Shown piece by piece: positions 38,374 to 50,663 of a stretch of 64,000 bases of DNA (positions are counted from its first letter, which is position 1; every line of letters begins with the position of its first letter). Made by a program: the position numbers and the translations under genes. This stretch comes from Gordionus sp. m RMFG-2023. Lineage: Eukaryota; Nematomorpha; Gordioida; Chordodea; Parachordodidae. The DNA is taken from assembly GCF_954871325.1 (NCBI RefSeq), contig NC_088775.1:14919561-14983560 (forward strand), in the 5' to 3' direction. Below the pieces are notes generated by a model. The model was not told where the DNA came from, ran no database searches, and was given only the letters and a program-made list of their open reading frames with translations.

Positions 38374-38775
38374 GCTTCAATAACATTGGCGGCCATTTTT
38401 TTAATGAAAATAAATGTTTTGGGATTAAAACAATGAATTAATTTGACAATTAATTTTACTGCTAAAAATTAATCATTCACTTCAAAAACATTGGTAGTCA
38501 TTTTTTTCTACGAAAATCGATTGAAAATAATCAAAATTACTACAATTAATATGACTGCTAAAAATCTTAATCACCGCTTTAAAAATGTCGAGGCCATTTT
38601 TTCTAAAAAAAAATTGTGTTTAAAATAATTGGATTTATAATATTAATATATGTAGCTATTTATAATTTCTCCCTTCAATAACTTAAGCGGCCATATTTTA
38701 ATTGAATATTTTTGTGACTAAAAGCTGCTAATAATATTAATTTATCGCTTCATTGGCAGCCAAAATTTATATCTA
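38374..38775. repeat. Diverged tandem array, about 75-105-bp units
   Basis: Four to five units each start CTTCAATAACATTGGCGGCC or a variant (38374, 38481, 38578, 38673, about 38751) and carry a GACTGCTAAAA-like tail. Confidence 0.55.
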
Positions 38776-40504
38776 AAAACACTCATTATTTAGCTTATAA
38801 TTTTTTTCCTTTGCTAAGGCTTTATAATACTGGGCTAAGAAATATTTTTTTAAATCCAATAATTACGACATGCAGATATTTTATGCTATTCTAAATATTA
38901 TTATCATTTTAATCAAATTTAGTCGAAGTCTTTCTCTCTATTTTATAGTCTAATTTATTGCTTAGGTAATCAGTTATTTTAAAAATTAATATCAAGAAAA
39001 GATTTCTTAACTGCTTTATTCATTTAGATCAAACAGTCTATGTAATGAGGTGGAGATTATTAATATAATATCTATACAGTATTTAAAAAAAACTTATAAA
39101 ATTTTTTTAATCACTACTCTAAATATTTAGGAAAGTTAAATTTTCTAGGTCAAAATTTTTAACTAATCCCTCGACAAATACCGCAAATAGAAACCCTGAA
39201 ATCCCTGTTTCACAACCTCATATCCATCCAAGCTTATCTTTATTTTTAATTTTAAATACAATGGGTCTATAAAAATTTACTGCTCTACTAAAGACTCTTA
39301 ATAAATATAGCATTTCATTTTTAAATTTGTGGTTTTTAGCTTTAATCATGAACAAATAAACAGACATTACAATTGATTTTTATTAGAATCAATTGAACAC
39401 GGTACATAGTTTATAATTATTATTTGAATTAACTGAACAAGGCAATTTATAATTTTTATGAAAACTTAAAAACCACAAATGTATAAAAAGACAAAATTAG
39501 AGATTAGTATAAATAGTGATTAATATAAATTTAATTATGATATAAAAATTTTATTTTATAAAAGTATAATAAGGTATATATACTACCAATATACAAACAT
39601 TAAAAACCTGAAGGGTGGGTTGAAACCTTGGTTGATTTGATATGGAATTCACCATAAATATATAAATGATACAAATTTGTCTAAAAATAGGCGCAATGTA
39701 AAAATTATTTATACATGTAAAAAAGATATAACGGGGTTATTGTGACAAGTTGTAATTTATATTTATTGCAAAATTTGAGTTCAATATAAATTTATTTTAT
39801 GTTAGATTAATTGAGTAAAATTTAATGATAAAACATGTTATTATAAACAAGCCTTGAAATAGACATAATATTTAAAAAAATGATGTGTAAAAATATTAAA
39901 TACAAAATAAAACTCGTACAAACTAATTCATTAAGCGTTATTAATGGTCATGAAATATACAAGTGCAAAATTAGCTCATAGGACTTTAATAAATTAAATA
40001 AATAAATTATTTTCACATTGATATTTAATTTTTTTGAATTTCTTTTATTACTTTTTTAAAAAAAATTGATCTTCCTTTTTACTCGAGCATTTTTAAACGA
40101 AATTTCTAATCACTATTTGAATAAGAAAGAAAGATCTAAAAAGAGAACGAAATAAATTTTATTTTTTCATTATTGGAGTCATTTGTTACAACAATTTTAA
40201 AAATAATTCTTTCAATTTTTATTTATCAAATTGAAGAAGTTTTTTCAAAATTTGTGAATACTCTTTAGGAATAGTTTTATGTGTTTAGGTGAAAAATAAT
40301 AGCACTTTTTGTTAATTTTTTATAAACTATAAATTATTTAAATAAAAATGGGTGAATTTAATGAAGAATTTATGAATTTAAATAAAGTTTGGTTGTTATT
40401 ATGCATTTTTTAAATATCAGTTACAGGCCTGATATCAGTTGCAGTATCGCTGTCAGTAAAAAAGGTGATATCGATGCATTTTTTTTCAACCCTATCTCTT
40501 ATTC

Positions 40505-40578
40505 ATAGATAACGCCTCCAAGATTTCGTATTCAAAAAGGACCCGCAAAAGATCGAACCCGGTCGTAATAGTTTGCTA
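40505..40578 (-). repeat. tRNA-derived SINE-like module cut by a foldback element
   Basis: On the minus strand CGACCGGGTTCGATCTTTTG carries a good box B. Its upstream part continues beyond the inserted element at 42251, after the duplicated AGTTTGCTA. Confidence 0.45.
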
Positions 40579-42250
40579 GGTTCCACGTCAATTCGGAAGG
40601 GAAAATTCGGCGCACGACAATTCAGCGCGGCGACAATTCAGCGCACGAAAATTCGGCGCAGCGTCAATTGGGCGCGGCGACAATTCAGCACAGCGTCAAT
40701 TCAACGCGGCGATAATTCGGCGCGTATCTATTACAGTTGCAATTTATTATAAATTACTTAGTATAAAAATGTAAGGATGATTAAATAGAAGTCATTTTGA
40801 ATGTTAGTATTATTAATTATTTCTTCATATTTATTTTTACAAAAATCTCAATTTTATTTACTAAATGTATATCGAAAAAAATTAATTAATATTTATATCT
40901 ATTTCTATAATGGACCATTTTACCTATTTCTATAATGGATAATTTTACCACATTATAAGGTATGTTGATTAGCAGCCAATATTATGTAAGCTGGAGATTT
41001 TGCGTATAGAAGGAAGAGAGAAAAAGAAAGATTTGACCTCTATCTCTATCTCTATCTCTAATCTTATATATTATTTTGGCTACAATCTTAATCAACCGTT
41101 TTTAAAAATAGACCCAAAATACCCCCCTGATAAGTACATAATGTTAAATCTTAAATCCCCTTTTCACGCTTAATTTTAGACAATAAAATAAATAAATAAA
41201 ATTATAAAAGTTTAAAAATATATCCCCCTGATAAGTAATATGCCCAAAATCTCAGCTTACATAACATTGGCTACTAATCAACATACCTTTGATAAATTGG
41301 TCAACCATTGGTTGTAAATTTTTTTTGATATTAAACATTTAATTTTTAATTTATATAATAGAAAAAATTAGCCTAAGCATAATATTTTTTATAAAAAGGA
41401 TTAATAGAATTTAAGGATTTTTAATAAATCTAAAAAGTGAGTCAGTTTTAATTTGATTATTTTTGGATCATGGCTGGGTCTATTTTTAAAAACGGTCGAT
41501 TTAAATTCCAGCCAAAATAATATGTAAGACTTGAGATAGAGGTCCAAACCTTTCTTTTCTTTCTTTCTTCTATGCCCAAAATTTCGGCATACATAACATT
41601 GGCTACTAATCAACATACCATATGTAGTAAATTGATCAACCAAAGAAATAGGTATAAATATTGGCTGTTAATTTTTTTTGATATTACACATTTAATTTTT
41701 GATTTATATAATAGAAAAAATTAGCCTAAGCATAATATTTTTTATAAAAAGGATTAATAGAATTTAAGGATTTTTAATAAATCTAAAAAGTGAGTCAGTC
41801 TTAATTTGATTTTTTTTGGATCATGGCTGGGTCTATTTTTAAAAACGGTCGATTTAAATTCCAGCCAAAATGATAGAGATCCAAACCTTTCTTTTTCTTT
41901 CTTTCTTCTATGCCCAAAATCTCGGCTTACATAACATTGGCTACTAATCAACATACCTTATGTGGTAAATTGGTCAACCAAAGAAATAGGTATAAATATT
42001 GGTTGTTAATTTTTTTGATATTATACATTTAGTAAATAAAATTGAGATTCTTGTAAAAATAAATATGAAGAAATAATTAATAGGACCAACATTCAAAATG
42101 ATTTCTATTTAATCATCCTTATTTTTTTATACTAAGTAATATATAATAAATTGCAACTGTAATAGATACGCGCCGAATTGAGGCTGCGCTGAATTGTCGC
42201 CGCGCCGAATTTTATGCGCCAAATTTTCCGCGTCGTATTGACGTTATACC
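40579..42250. mobile_element. MULE-like foldback element with GC-rich minisatellite ends and a 9-bp target duplication
   Basis: AGTTTGCTA flanks both sides (40570-40578 and 42251-42259). Termini are GGTTCCACGTCAAT and the inverse of GGTATAACGTCAAT. Next to each end is an array of about 17-bp units related to GCGCGGCGACAATTCAG (about 40595-40735 and 42165-42243), then roughly 130 bp more of well-matched inverted AT-rich arm (for example AGTCATTTTGAATGTTAGTA against its inverse). The interior has two direct units of about 352 bp (about 41313-41665 and 41666-42015), each with a piece of a family A MITE, and a TCTATC microsatellite at about 41038-41062. A 9-bp duplication and long arms suggest a Mutator-like origin. 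No transposase is present. Confidence 0.8.
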
Positions 42251-43022
42251 AGTTTGCTATCCTTTTTCAACAAATAATTTTTTTATATAGGCGGTAACTT
42301 CGCAGACAATTAAAAAACTGCTCGAATTCGGGAATTTTGTAAAAACAAATTTTATTTTATCTATGACACACACGCCTATTTATATTTTTTACATTTTTTG
42401 CAAACATGGAGCTAAATTTTATATTGCTAGCGAAGACATAATAGAAAAACTTCGCCTACTTGTTTTTAAATATTTTATGCAAAAAATACATAAAAGCTAA
42501 CACCGTACAACTGAAGAGATACGAAATCTCAAATAAATTGGTAAATTGAATTTGTATTGAAGACCACTATATCGTCTTTTCTTTTGTCTAATTGCATTTA
42601 GAAAATATGTAATATTTTTTTGTGATTTTATTTTACCTATATATAGATTCTGTAATTGTACATTTAAATCTTTCAATACCCTACAGTAAATAAAGTGATT
42701 AAAAAATTAATAAAGACAGTAGTTAAAACTTGGATACTTTCGTTACCCCGGATTAAAGTTTATTTGGCGGTCTGGTCTGGTATCGTATATTAAAAAAAAT
42801 TTTTTTTAATAATTTACTTATAAGTATAATGTAAATTCAATTTTATAAAAAAAATATTTTTTGAATTTATGATTTCTTCCTCCCTACAAAAAATATAATG
42901 GATCACCAGGTTTAATACTTTGTTCATCTAAAAATAAAATGTGTTGTAAACTTTAAAGGGTTTTTGAAGTATCTAAATTCTCCTACATACAAAAATGTGA
43001 TATTTATATCCAGGTAAAATTT

Positions 43023-43285
43023 ATAAAAGTGTCTGTTATTTATAAGTTTATAAAAAGTATCTGTTATATATACGTTTTATAAATAGTATCTGCTATTTAT
43101 ACGTTTTATAAAAAGTATCTGTTATTTATACGTTTTATAAAAAGTATCTGTTATTTATACGTTTTATAAAAAGTATCTGTTATTTATACGTTTAAAAAGT
43201 ATCTGTTATTTTTACGTTTTATGGAAAGTATCAGTTATTTATACGTTATATAAAAAGTATTTGTATTCAATACAATTTTATAAAA
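43023..43285. repeat. Minisatellite, 29-bp unit, about nine copies
   Basis: The unit is close to GTATCTGTTATTTATACGTT followed by TTATAAAAA. The central four copies are almost identical and outer copies are more diverged. Confidence 0.85.
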
Positions 43286-46059
43286 GCTATCTATAGGATA
43301 CTATTTATGAAGATTTATTTTAGATACATTTCAATATAATTTTATTTTACGTTTTTTTATATTAAAAATAAAAATATTTGAATTAAATTGATTTAATAAT
43401 ATGTCATAGTTTATTTCACAAAAACAAACCAGACAAATTTTATTTTACGTAATGAATGATAACAAATGGTAAATTTCATATTTAAATATTAGACAATCTC
43501 TGAGAATAAATCAAATAATTTAATATTACATTTTTAGTATAAGTTTTGTCAAATTTTGAATGATTTTTTAAAAATGAGCATGGAAAATTTAATATATTTA
43601 ATGATTATCTTATAAAGTTTATTTATTAAATAAAACAACCACACTGCCGTCAAGTGTCCTTCCTGGGAGAAAGAGTTTGTGAGATTTAATTAAGTTATTT
43701 TATAAAAATTATGATACATCTAATCTATAAAATAATTTAAAATATATTCTCATCAAAATTTATTATCCGGTTCGGTTACTGTTTAAAGGCAAAAAATTAT
43801 AAAGGTTTCGGCTCGGTAATGGTTCAGTTGCTTAAAATTATAAAGGTTCCGATTCGGTTAAGGTTATAAAAAATAAAGGTTGTTTAAGGTTTTATAATAT
43901 TTACCTAAGTTAATAAAAATTTAAATAAAGTAAATTTGGAAAAATATCAGATTAGAGGGAAAATTTTACAAATTTCCATTATAAAATTAATAAAAACTTC
44001 ATTTCATGATATTAATGCTGAAAAATTTTATTATTTATGTTTAAAAATAGAAAAAATTCAAAAATATAATAATTTTAACAAAATGCGTTTTTAATATAAG
44101 AGCGCCATCTATTTTTGAAAAACAATATTCATTCATTTTTAGATCGCAGTAAATAAAAAACCCATGGCTGTCCCAAGTTAAAAAAAATTTCTGCATATAG
44201 ATATAATATAAGTGAATAATGAATTCAAAATAATTCGGAAAGCAAAACACCTGGTGCTTTCAGGTTCAAAATTTAGTAAATTAAAACTCATTATTATTTT
44301 AAGAAAATCCTTAATATTTACTAAAAGGTCTTTAATAGAGTTACAAAATCACATTCATTTTTATTTTTACATTATATTTTAACTTATCTCAATTTTTAAA
44401 CATTGATATCTCAGATCTATTAGAACCTATAGGCTAAAATCTTGAAATGATGCCTACTAATGAATCGATTCGGTATAGAATTAATTAACCTTCTATTGTA
44501 TCTTATGTTAGGTAAGCGGAAAATAATTCCCCGGAAAAAAAATCATCAATAATAATTCTTAGAAAATAATTCTCCGGAATTGATTTTCTTAAAATTTTTA
44601 AACATTTTATTTGAGTTTATTTTTCGTGAATATATTTATAGAGAATTTTTTTCTCCTATTTTATTAAATTTGTAATTTTTAATATATTAAAAAATGGGGA
44701 TTTTTTTGAATTATTTTCCTCTTCCTTAGGTTACATTCAATATTTTTTAAAAAAGTTTGGAATAAAATTAAATAAATGAAGCCTTTGATAACTAAAGGAA
44801 AAGTATTTTAAAAGCTTTATTCTCTTGAACCAAAAACTATTCCAAAAAGAGCTTAATTATTCTTAGAAGTATCTATAAAACCCCTATATAAATGTTACTA
44901 ACAATAAATGCAAACATTTGCAGGAACTTATATCCTATAAAACAAGTATTTCATTTGTTTTTTAGGATAATATACTGTGGTCATTTTTTTAAAGTATTTG
45001 TTACTGTTGTGTTTTTTACAAATTTAACTCATATATAAGATGAACTTTATTGTATTTTATTTATATTTTTTTATTATTTGATTAAAGAAACGGAGAGTTT
45101 TATTATTCATGAAATAATTTTACATTGAAAATTATATTCAATAATATATTATTCATGATTTGAAATTGACTTTTTGGTTTTATAATAAAAAAAATTTCTC
45201 AAAATTATTTAAAGCGATACGCTTATTTTTAAAAAAAATTAAATTTGGAAATGACGTTAAAAAATTATTATCGTTTTGAAAATGGTGCGAACAAAGGATT
45301 GAATTTTTTGGGGTGATATATAAATATCGTGATACCACAACCGTATATTATCACTGTGTACAATGCAGTATACTACCCTTTAGATCAAAATGATAGAGAA
45401 GAAGCTGCTATATTAGTTAAAGATATCATTTGGAATAAATTAAATTCACCTGGGAAATTATTATAGTAATAGTTATTTACCCGATATTCATGTTATCTAT
45501 TATAAATATTATTCGAAGAAGAATTATGTTGATTACCAAATATATATATTATTATCCCAAATTCTGAATATAAAGAAGTGGATAATAGTGAAATAAAATA
45601 ATTAGGACTGCACTAATCCAGTTTTTTCGTTGATCCGATATTTACATTGATTTTTTTGTCATTATTTTATATAATATAAGATAATGGAATAATAAAAATT
45701 TGTGTATAAATTTTTAAAAAGCGTTTTAATCAAAATATTCACTTATCCTGGCTCTTAAAAAACTAAAAAAAATTTAAAGCTTTAAAATACTAATAATATG
45801 TGTTTAGATTAGTAGAAAGGTTTTTATTTATAAGATATATAGTAAATAATGTGTTATCTTATTAAGGTATAGCCATTAGAGAAATTATATGCATAATTCA
45901 TATCGTTATTTTTTACTAATGGTCAGAATTTTCATTTAGTATAACCTTAATAGAAATATGAAATTATATACTAGCACACTATATTAATTCATATTAAATT
46001 TTTGGTACAATACATAAAAAATAAAAACAAGTCCGCTTCCTTCCTTCTGCTCGAGTTGA

Positions 46060-46252
46060 GTTGATAGATAAAAACGGGGAACTTACTTTTTTATCCAGGA
46101 AAATATTCCACAAGCCTGAAGATTTTGAAGATGGTACAAAGGTTTGAATATCTATTATCGAAATTTCGAAGTTTAGGTGATATTTTTCTTGCCAAATTAT
46201 TGAGTCAGCTGCTTTTAAAAATCCGCTCAAATATAGGTGGTAAACAACACTA
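46060..46252. repeat. Palindromic MITE, family A copy
   Basis: Shares ATATTCCACAAGCCTGAAGA and GGTACAAAGGTTTGAATATC with other copies, and ends ATAGGTGGTAAACAACACTA. Confidence 0.65.
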
Positions 46253-46839
46253 TATTACTAGCTGTGCTGAAGGCTGAATCTGATGGTTTGCAAGATTTGC
46301 CATAGTTAGAAACTTTTGAGCAATAACCAGGGTTGCCAGATCTACCGGTTTTGGCTTAATTTCTCTATTTTTTACTTTAGTTTACGTCAAAACACGCCGT
46401 CCATTGATTTACTCTTTCTCCTGATTTTATTTATAAATTTTTTAAAATACAAAATAATTAAAAATAGCTTAGCCAGAAACTACCCTTTCATTTTTTATTT
46501 TAAGTCAATATATTTAAAAAAGGCATCTTGATTTTGTGAAAGGAAAAAACAAATATAAATTACAGTTTAAAAACAAGTCTAACACCAAAAAATTTTTTAA
46601 ATCGCAATATCATAATAACTGGAATTCCATTTATTTTTGGGTCATAAAGTCTAAATGTAATTTGTATAATATCAGCCGTGGAGGAGTGTGGAAAAAACAT
46701 TCAACAAGGCCATTTCCAATTTAAAAATAAGAAATCATCAAATAATATTCCATACTTCAACGATAATAATTTATATGATGATAATACTGTAATAACCAAA
46801 ATGAAATTCATATAACACACTATAAAACATTCGCTTAGT

Positions 46840-47420
46840 TATTTATCACAGATTGTGCCACAAATTTAATGCATATACTCTTTTCTGATTCAAAAATAGT
46901 CAAAAGCATAAAATGTAGAACAAAAGCCTCAAAAATAGTGTTAAATATCCTAGGTCCTAAAACTAAGAAAAAGAAACACATCTTAGAGGATTTGTAGGAA
47001 AATCACCATTTTCTCCATTCTCCATTAAGTGATGCATCAAATAATGGAAAAACTAAAACATTCCCGTAATGTTGCACTATTTTGAAAGAGGTGTTTCAAG
47101 TAAACTTGCAAAAATTTTTTTATTGGCTCTGAGAAATCGAAGGATATTCCGTCTATGCTTGTGCAGATTGTAACCTTTCATTATCAAAAGCTTTTTGTGG
47201 CGATAACGCAAGTGGAATTTCAGAAGAAGGCAAAATTTAATAACGGAATTATTTGTTTTGAATGAAAATATTCTCCCCTTTGGTTGCCTGCGCCTTACAA
47301 TTTACAATGCAGGAAGAAAGGGGCATGTATCATTATCAATTAGGCATAGAAATAATTGGAAATGTTATACCGAAATCAGCAGATCCACAAATAGGGTATC
47401 TGTTAATAAAAATATAGATT
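46840..47420 (+). pseudogene. Decayed hAT-type transposase
   Basis: Plus-strand pieces in different frames match the order of a hAT transposase from memory: CATNLMHILFSDSKIVKSIK then KCRTKASKIVLNILGP (46855-46985), LSDASNNGKTKTFPVMLHYF (about 47028-47090), FCGDNASGISEEG (about 47188-47230), and FGCLRLTIYNAGRKG (about 47278-47325, the family's conserved Cys-His block with His replaced). There are several stops and frame changes, so this copy is dead. Traces may continue to about 49200, but they are too weak to bound. No ends were identified. Confidence 0.55.
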
Positions 47421-50400
47421 CTCAAAATTAATGGTCCGAACTTCTATGAATTGTTTCAACAAGATGACTATCATTAATACCGGCTCTCGAAAGACTATAA
47501 AAATCATTTAGCTGTTAAATCTTATTTTTTATTCTATAATTTAATATTAAAATTATTTTTTGTAATATTTTAGCTGAAGTTTATTTTGGCCTAGTTTTAA
47601 TATAAGGACAACCTTACAACGTGGTTAAAAAATTGCAATCGAAAAATTCTGCAATGGAGATGTTTTATAAATGAATCAATATTTACACCTTTAGAAACCA
47701 AGTTATCAATAACTTTTATGGGGTTGTAAGACAAAATCTTATAAATGATGATGATAAAATCGCATAAACATTAAATGAAGCTAATAAATTCATTAAAACA
47801 ATTATTTCATATTTAGAAAAGAAATTGAATTTATAAATAATAAATGGAAAAATCTAAGTATTATCGATAATAAATTCAAATTAAAAGAAGTTGAATTAAT
47901 ATAATATACAATTTTAATGTCATATTTATATAAAATTAGATGAATTACAGGAATTTGCTGCTTTAAATACATTTTTAACATTCGTTTAAAAAGAAAAATC
48001 TTTTTGAGATAGCTTAAACAGGAATTTTGATCAAATTATACCTAAAATTGGATTCGATTTGTTTTTTATTAATGCTGTTAAGTAACATCGTTACTAGTTA
48101 CCTTTTTTAAAGAAAATGAACGCCATTCATTACTTCCATCTAGAAGTACCGAGTAACAGGTTTCTTTCTTTTTTTTGTTTCAAATTTTTCTTAAAAAATA
48201 TGGAAAACACATATTTTATTGTAAAATTACTTTTATATTTTTTTAAATTTTATAAATAATTTAAGCCGAGTTTTTAATTCACATCAACCACCAAATTCCT
48301 TCATTTTTTATTTTCGTTATTAAATTTTCAGTCATAATTGTTAATCTTATAAAATATTTTATAAAGAATATTATGTCATATGTATTTTCTTCATATGAAG
48401 ATGAGTTAAACCTGCCTTGGCTCCAATATGAAACATTTTTTATACCAATAAAGAAAACTAAGGGTACAAAGTTCACACTTTGTAAGTATAAATTGTGTTC
48501 CAACTTAAATATTTTAACGTTAATTGTGGAATATATGAACATCAATAAACTGCCATTTTTAAAGGAAAAATGGGCGAATATCTGATTAAACTGGCTATAA
48601 CAAGATAGAACTCTTTCTATAAATCCTAATAGATAGTCTTAAGGAGAATGGCCACAAATTTGACGAATCTTGTGATAAATCTAAATTACAGAGATTTTTA
48701 GATAGTGACATGACAAGTCTTTCATAGATGAATATTGTATAGTTATATATATGATATTATAGGTTATGAAATCAGTTCCCTACGGATCTTTGGATTTTAG
48801 AAAAGAAAAAATATGGGATCACTCCCAAGATAACTATTATAAATTAAAAAATGGCTTTAAATAATTTCATTTTATAAGACACTAATGCAATTCTGCAAGA
48901 TAAAGATAAAAGGTCAGTTGGAATATTGTTTACAATTATATTTTGATATTATTTTATTTCACTAGATGCGAACACATCTATAAAGATCAATATATATTAT
49001 CAGCAATAATTCACCCGCTATTTAAATCAGATTGGCTTTTGTAAAATTAGAAGTCAACGTAGAAAGGAAGCTTGAACTTATTTCCTGTTTGAGAAAAGAT
49101 CATGACAAAGAAATGGAACTTGATTCCTTTAAAGAACAAAGATAAAAAAAATTAGATGAGGATCTGAATGATTCTATTCTTTTGAAGGTGTTAGCTTTCT
49201 GCAAAATAAAGATTATTCTTTAATTTATAATACCCCTAAAATTTCTATTTATTAAATGTAATACAACCCTACCATCCTCTACTCCAATTGAAAGCTAGCA
49301 GATAAGCACTAAGCGCTCTTTGTTTAACTGATCAAAATTTTGGAAATCAATTGTTAAAAATAAATAAAAATTATTACAAAAATAATACATTATTGTTGTA
49401 TTATTTTTTTTATATTATATTTAAAAATAAATATAAATAAAAAGATCTTATCATATAATATTTTTTACATAATTTTATTTATATTATATATCGGAGACAT
49501 CAAGAGGTACCATTTGCACAGCCCTGTCTGGCCTGAATTTTTTTTAAAAATTTATTTTGGCCCGGTCAAGGTTTTATATTTACAGACCTGGCCCGGATTT
49601 TTTTTGAAATATTATATTTATTTTTAATTTTTATTGCTAATAATGGCGATTTAAAATATTTAGTTTTAAAATATATGATCCAGGCAGAGTATTTTTTTAA
49701 AAAATATTAAGCCTGGCATGGCCTCGGTATTTTAAAAACAATTAAAATGCCTACAGGTCTATGTTATATAAAAAAACAAATTTATATTTTAAGTAATGAG
49801 TAACGAGTTTCTTTTTTGAATAGTCAGTAACGTGTGTTCCTTTTTTGTTCCAAATCTATTGTTTTTAAATTTGAATTCCACATTATTTTTTAAATTTTAA
49901 AATCATAAACATTCCTTCAAAAATAAATGATGTATATTAATATATTTTTAGCATATTTTCAAATATTTAGTTTATTTCTAAATAATCAATTAAATATATT
50001 TTCTTAAATAGTAATAAATTTTAATTTTATTAATTATTATAGAATAATCGGTATAATAATATCTGGTGATAACCTATTTCAAAAAAGATGAATGGCAATT
50101 TGATAAAAAATATGCGTACATCCCTAGAATAAATTATTGATATTCTTGAACATAATTTTAAAATAAATATAATATTCGATTGGATTAGTAAGATGGAAGT
50201 AATATATATCAGTTCTCAACCTTATAAAATTTGATAATTAAAAAAATGGTTTGTTTAAACATAAAACGATATTTGCCAAATGAGTAATATTAATTAAGTA
50301 TTTATAAAGATAATTTTAAAAAACGAATATAAGAGTGATAAATATTTCGTGTTTTTTTGTTTTTTTACCATATACTAATAAAAAATATTTTATTTAAAAT

Positions 50401-50663
50401 TCTATCAAGTACAGTAAAATTTTCAAAAATATATCGAATGTAAATTTACAATAATTTATATTACGTTATATTTATATCAATAAATAATAAAGGTGCCTGA
50501 AAGTTCAAACTTTTCATCTGTAAATGTAAATAAGTTAATTTTAACTTTAGAGAAACATGTGTTAAAAAATGAAAATAATCTTTAAATGATAACATTATAT
50601 ATGAAGTATATATTATTTTATAAATTATGTTGTAAAAACTATATAATGAATTTGGATGACATT
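47421..50663. other. AT-rich intergenic DNA, probable transposon debris and a family B copy
   Basis: Possible further hAT remains lie at about 48000-49200. The family B element is at 49500-49765. The overlapping open frames at 48279-48585 on both strands have no recognisable content. Confidence 0.35.
49500..49765. repeat. Family B MITE copy
   Basis: GGTACCATTTGCACAGCCC, the core TATTGCTAATAATGGCGATT, then GCCTGGCATGGCC and CCTACAGGTCTATG at the end, in the family order. Confidence 0.55.

Larger units (their letters stand above)
37590..40504. other. Region upstream of IMMP2L, repeats only
   Basis: Contains a tRNA-like module (37745-37800, minus), family B material (38085-38275), a hairpin (38315-38362), a roughly 100-bp tandem array (38374-38775), and a lone terminus of the 10279 foldback family at about 39565-39655. 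An IMMP2L 5' exon may lie just right of 37633: a 44-bp GT-AG interval at 37633-37590 would fit another micro-intron. No clear upstream ATG was found. Confidence 0.4.
42260..46839. other. Intergenic region, repeats and one unexplained open stretch
   Basis: At 42290-42500 a 69-codon stop-free plus-strand stretch follows a possible acceptor (TTTTTATATAG) and includes TSQTIKKLLEFGNF; no family recognised and no ATG start. A 29-bp minisatellite lies at 43023-43285. About 43769-43890 repeats TATAAAGGTT(T/C)CGG(C/A)TCGGT. At 45305-45395 a short plus frame reads YKYRDTTTVYYHCV, faintly like a FLYWCH or MULE zinc finger. A family A MITE is at 46060-46252. Confidence 0.35.

Noticed and set aside
40505-42500. 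A gene whose 48-bp micro-intron was enlarged by the foldback insertion (frame NASKISYSKRTRKRSNP joined to AVTSQTIKKLLEF)
   Set aside because: The left part contains a clear box-B sequence on the minus strand, which favours a SINE-like module. No family match supports the joined protein.
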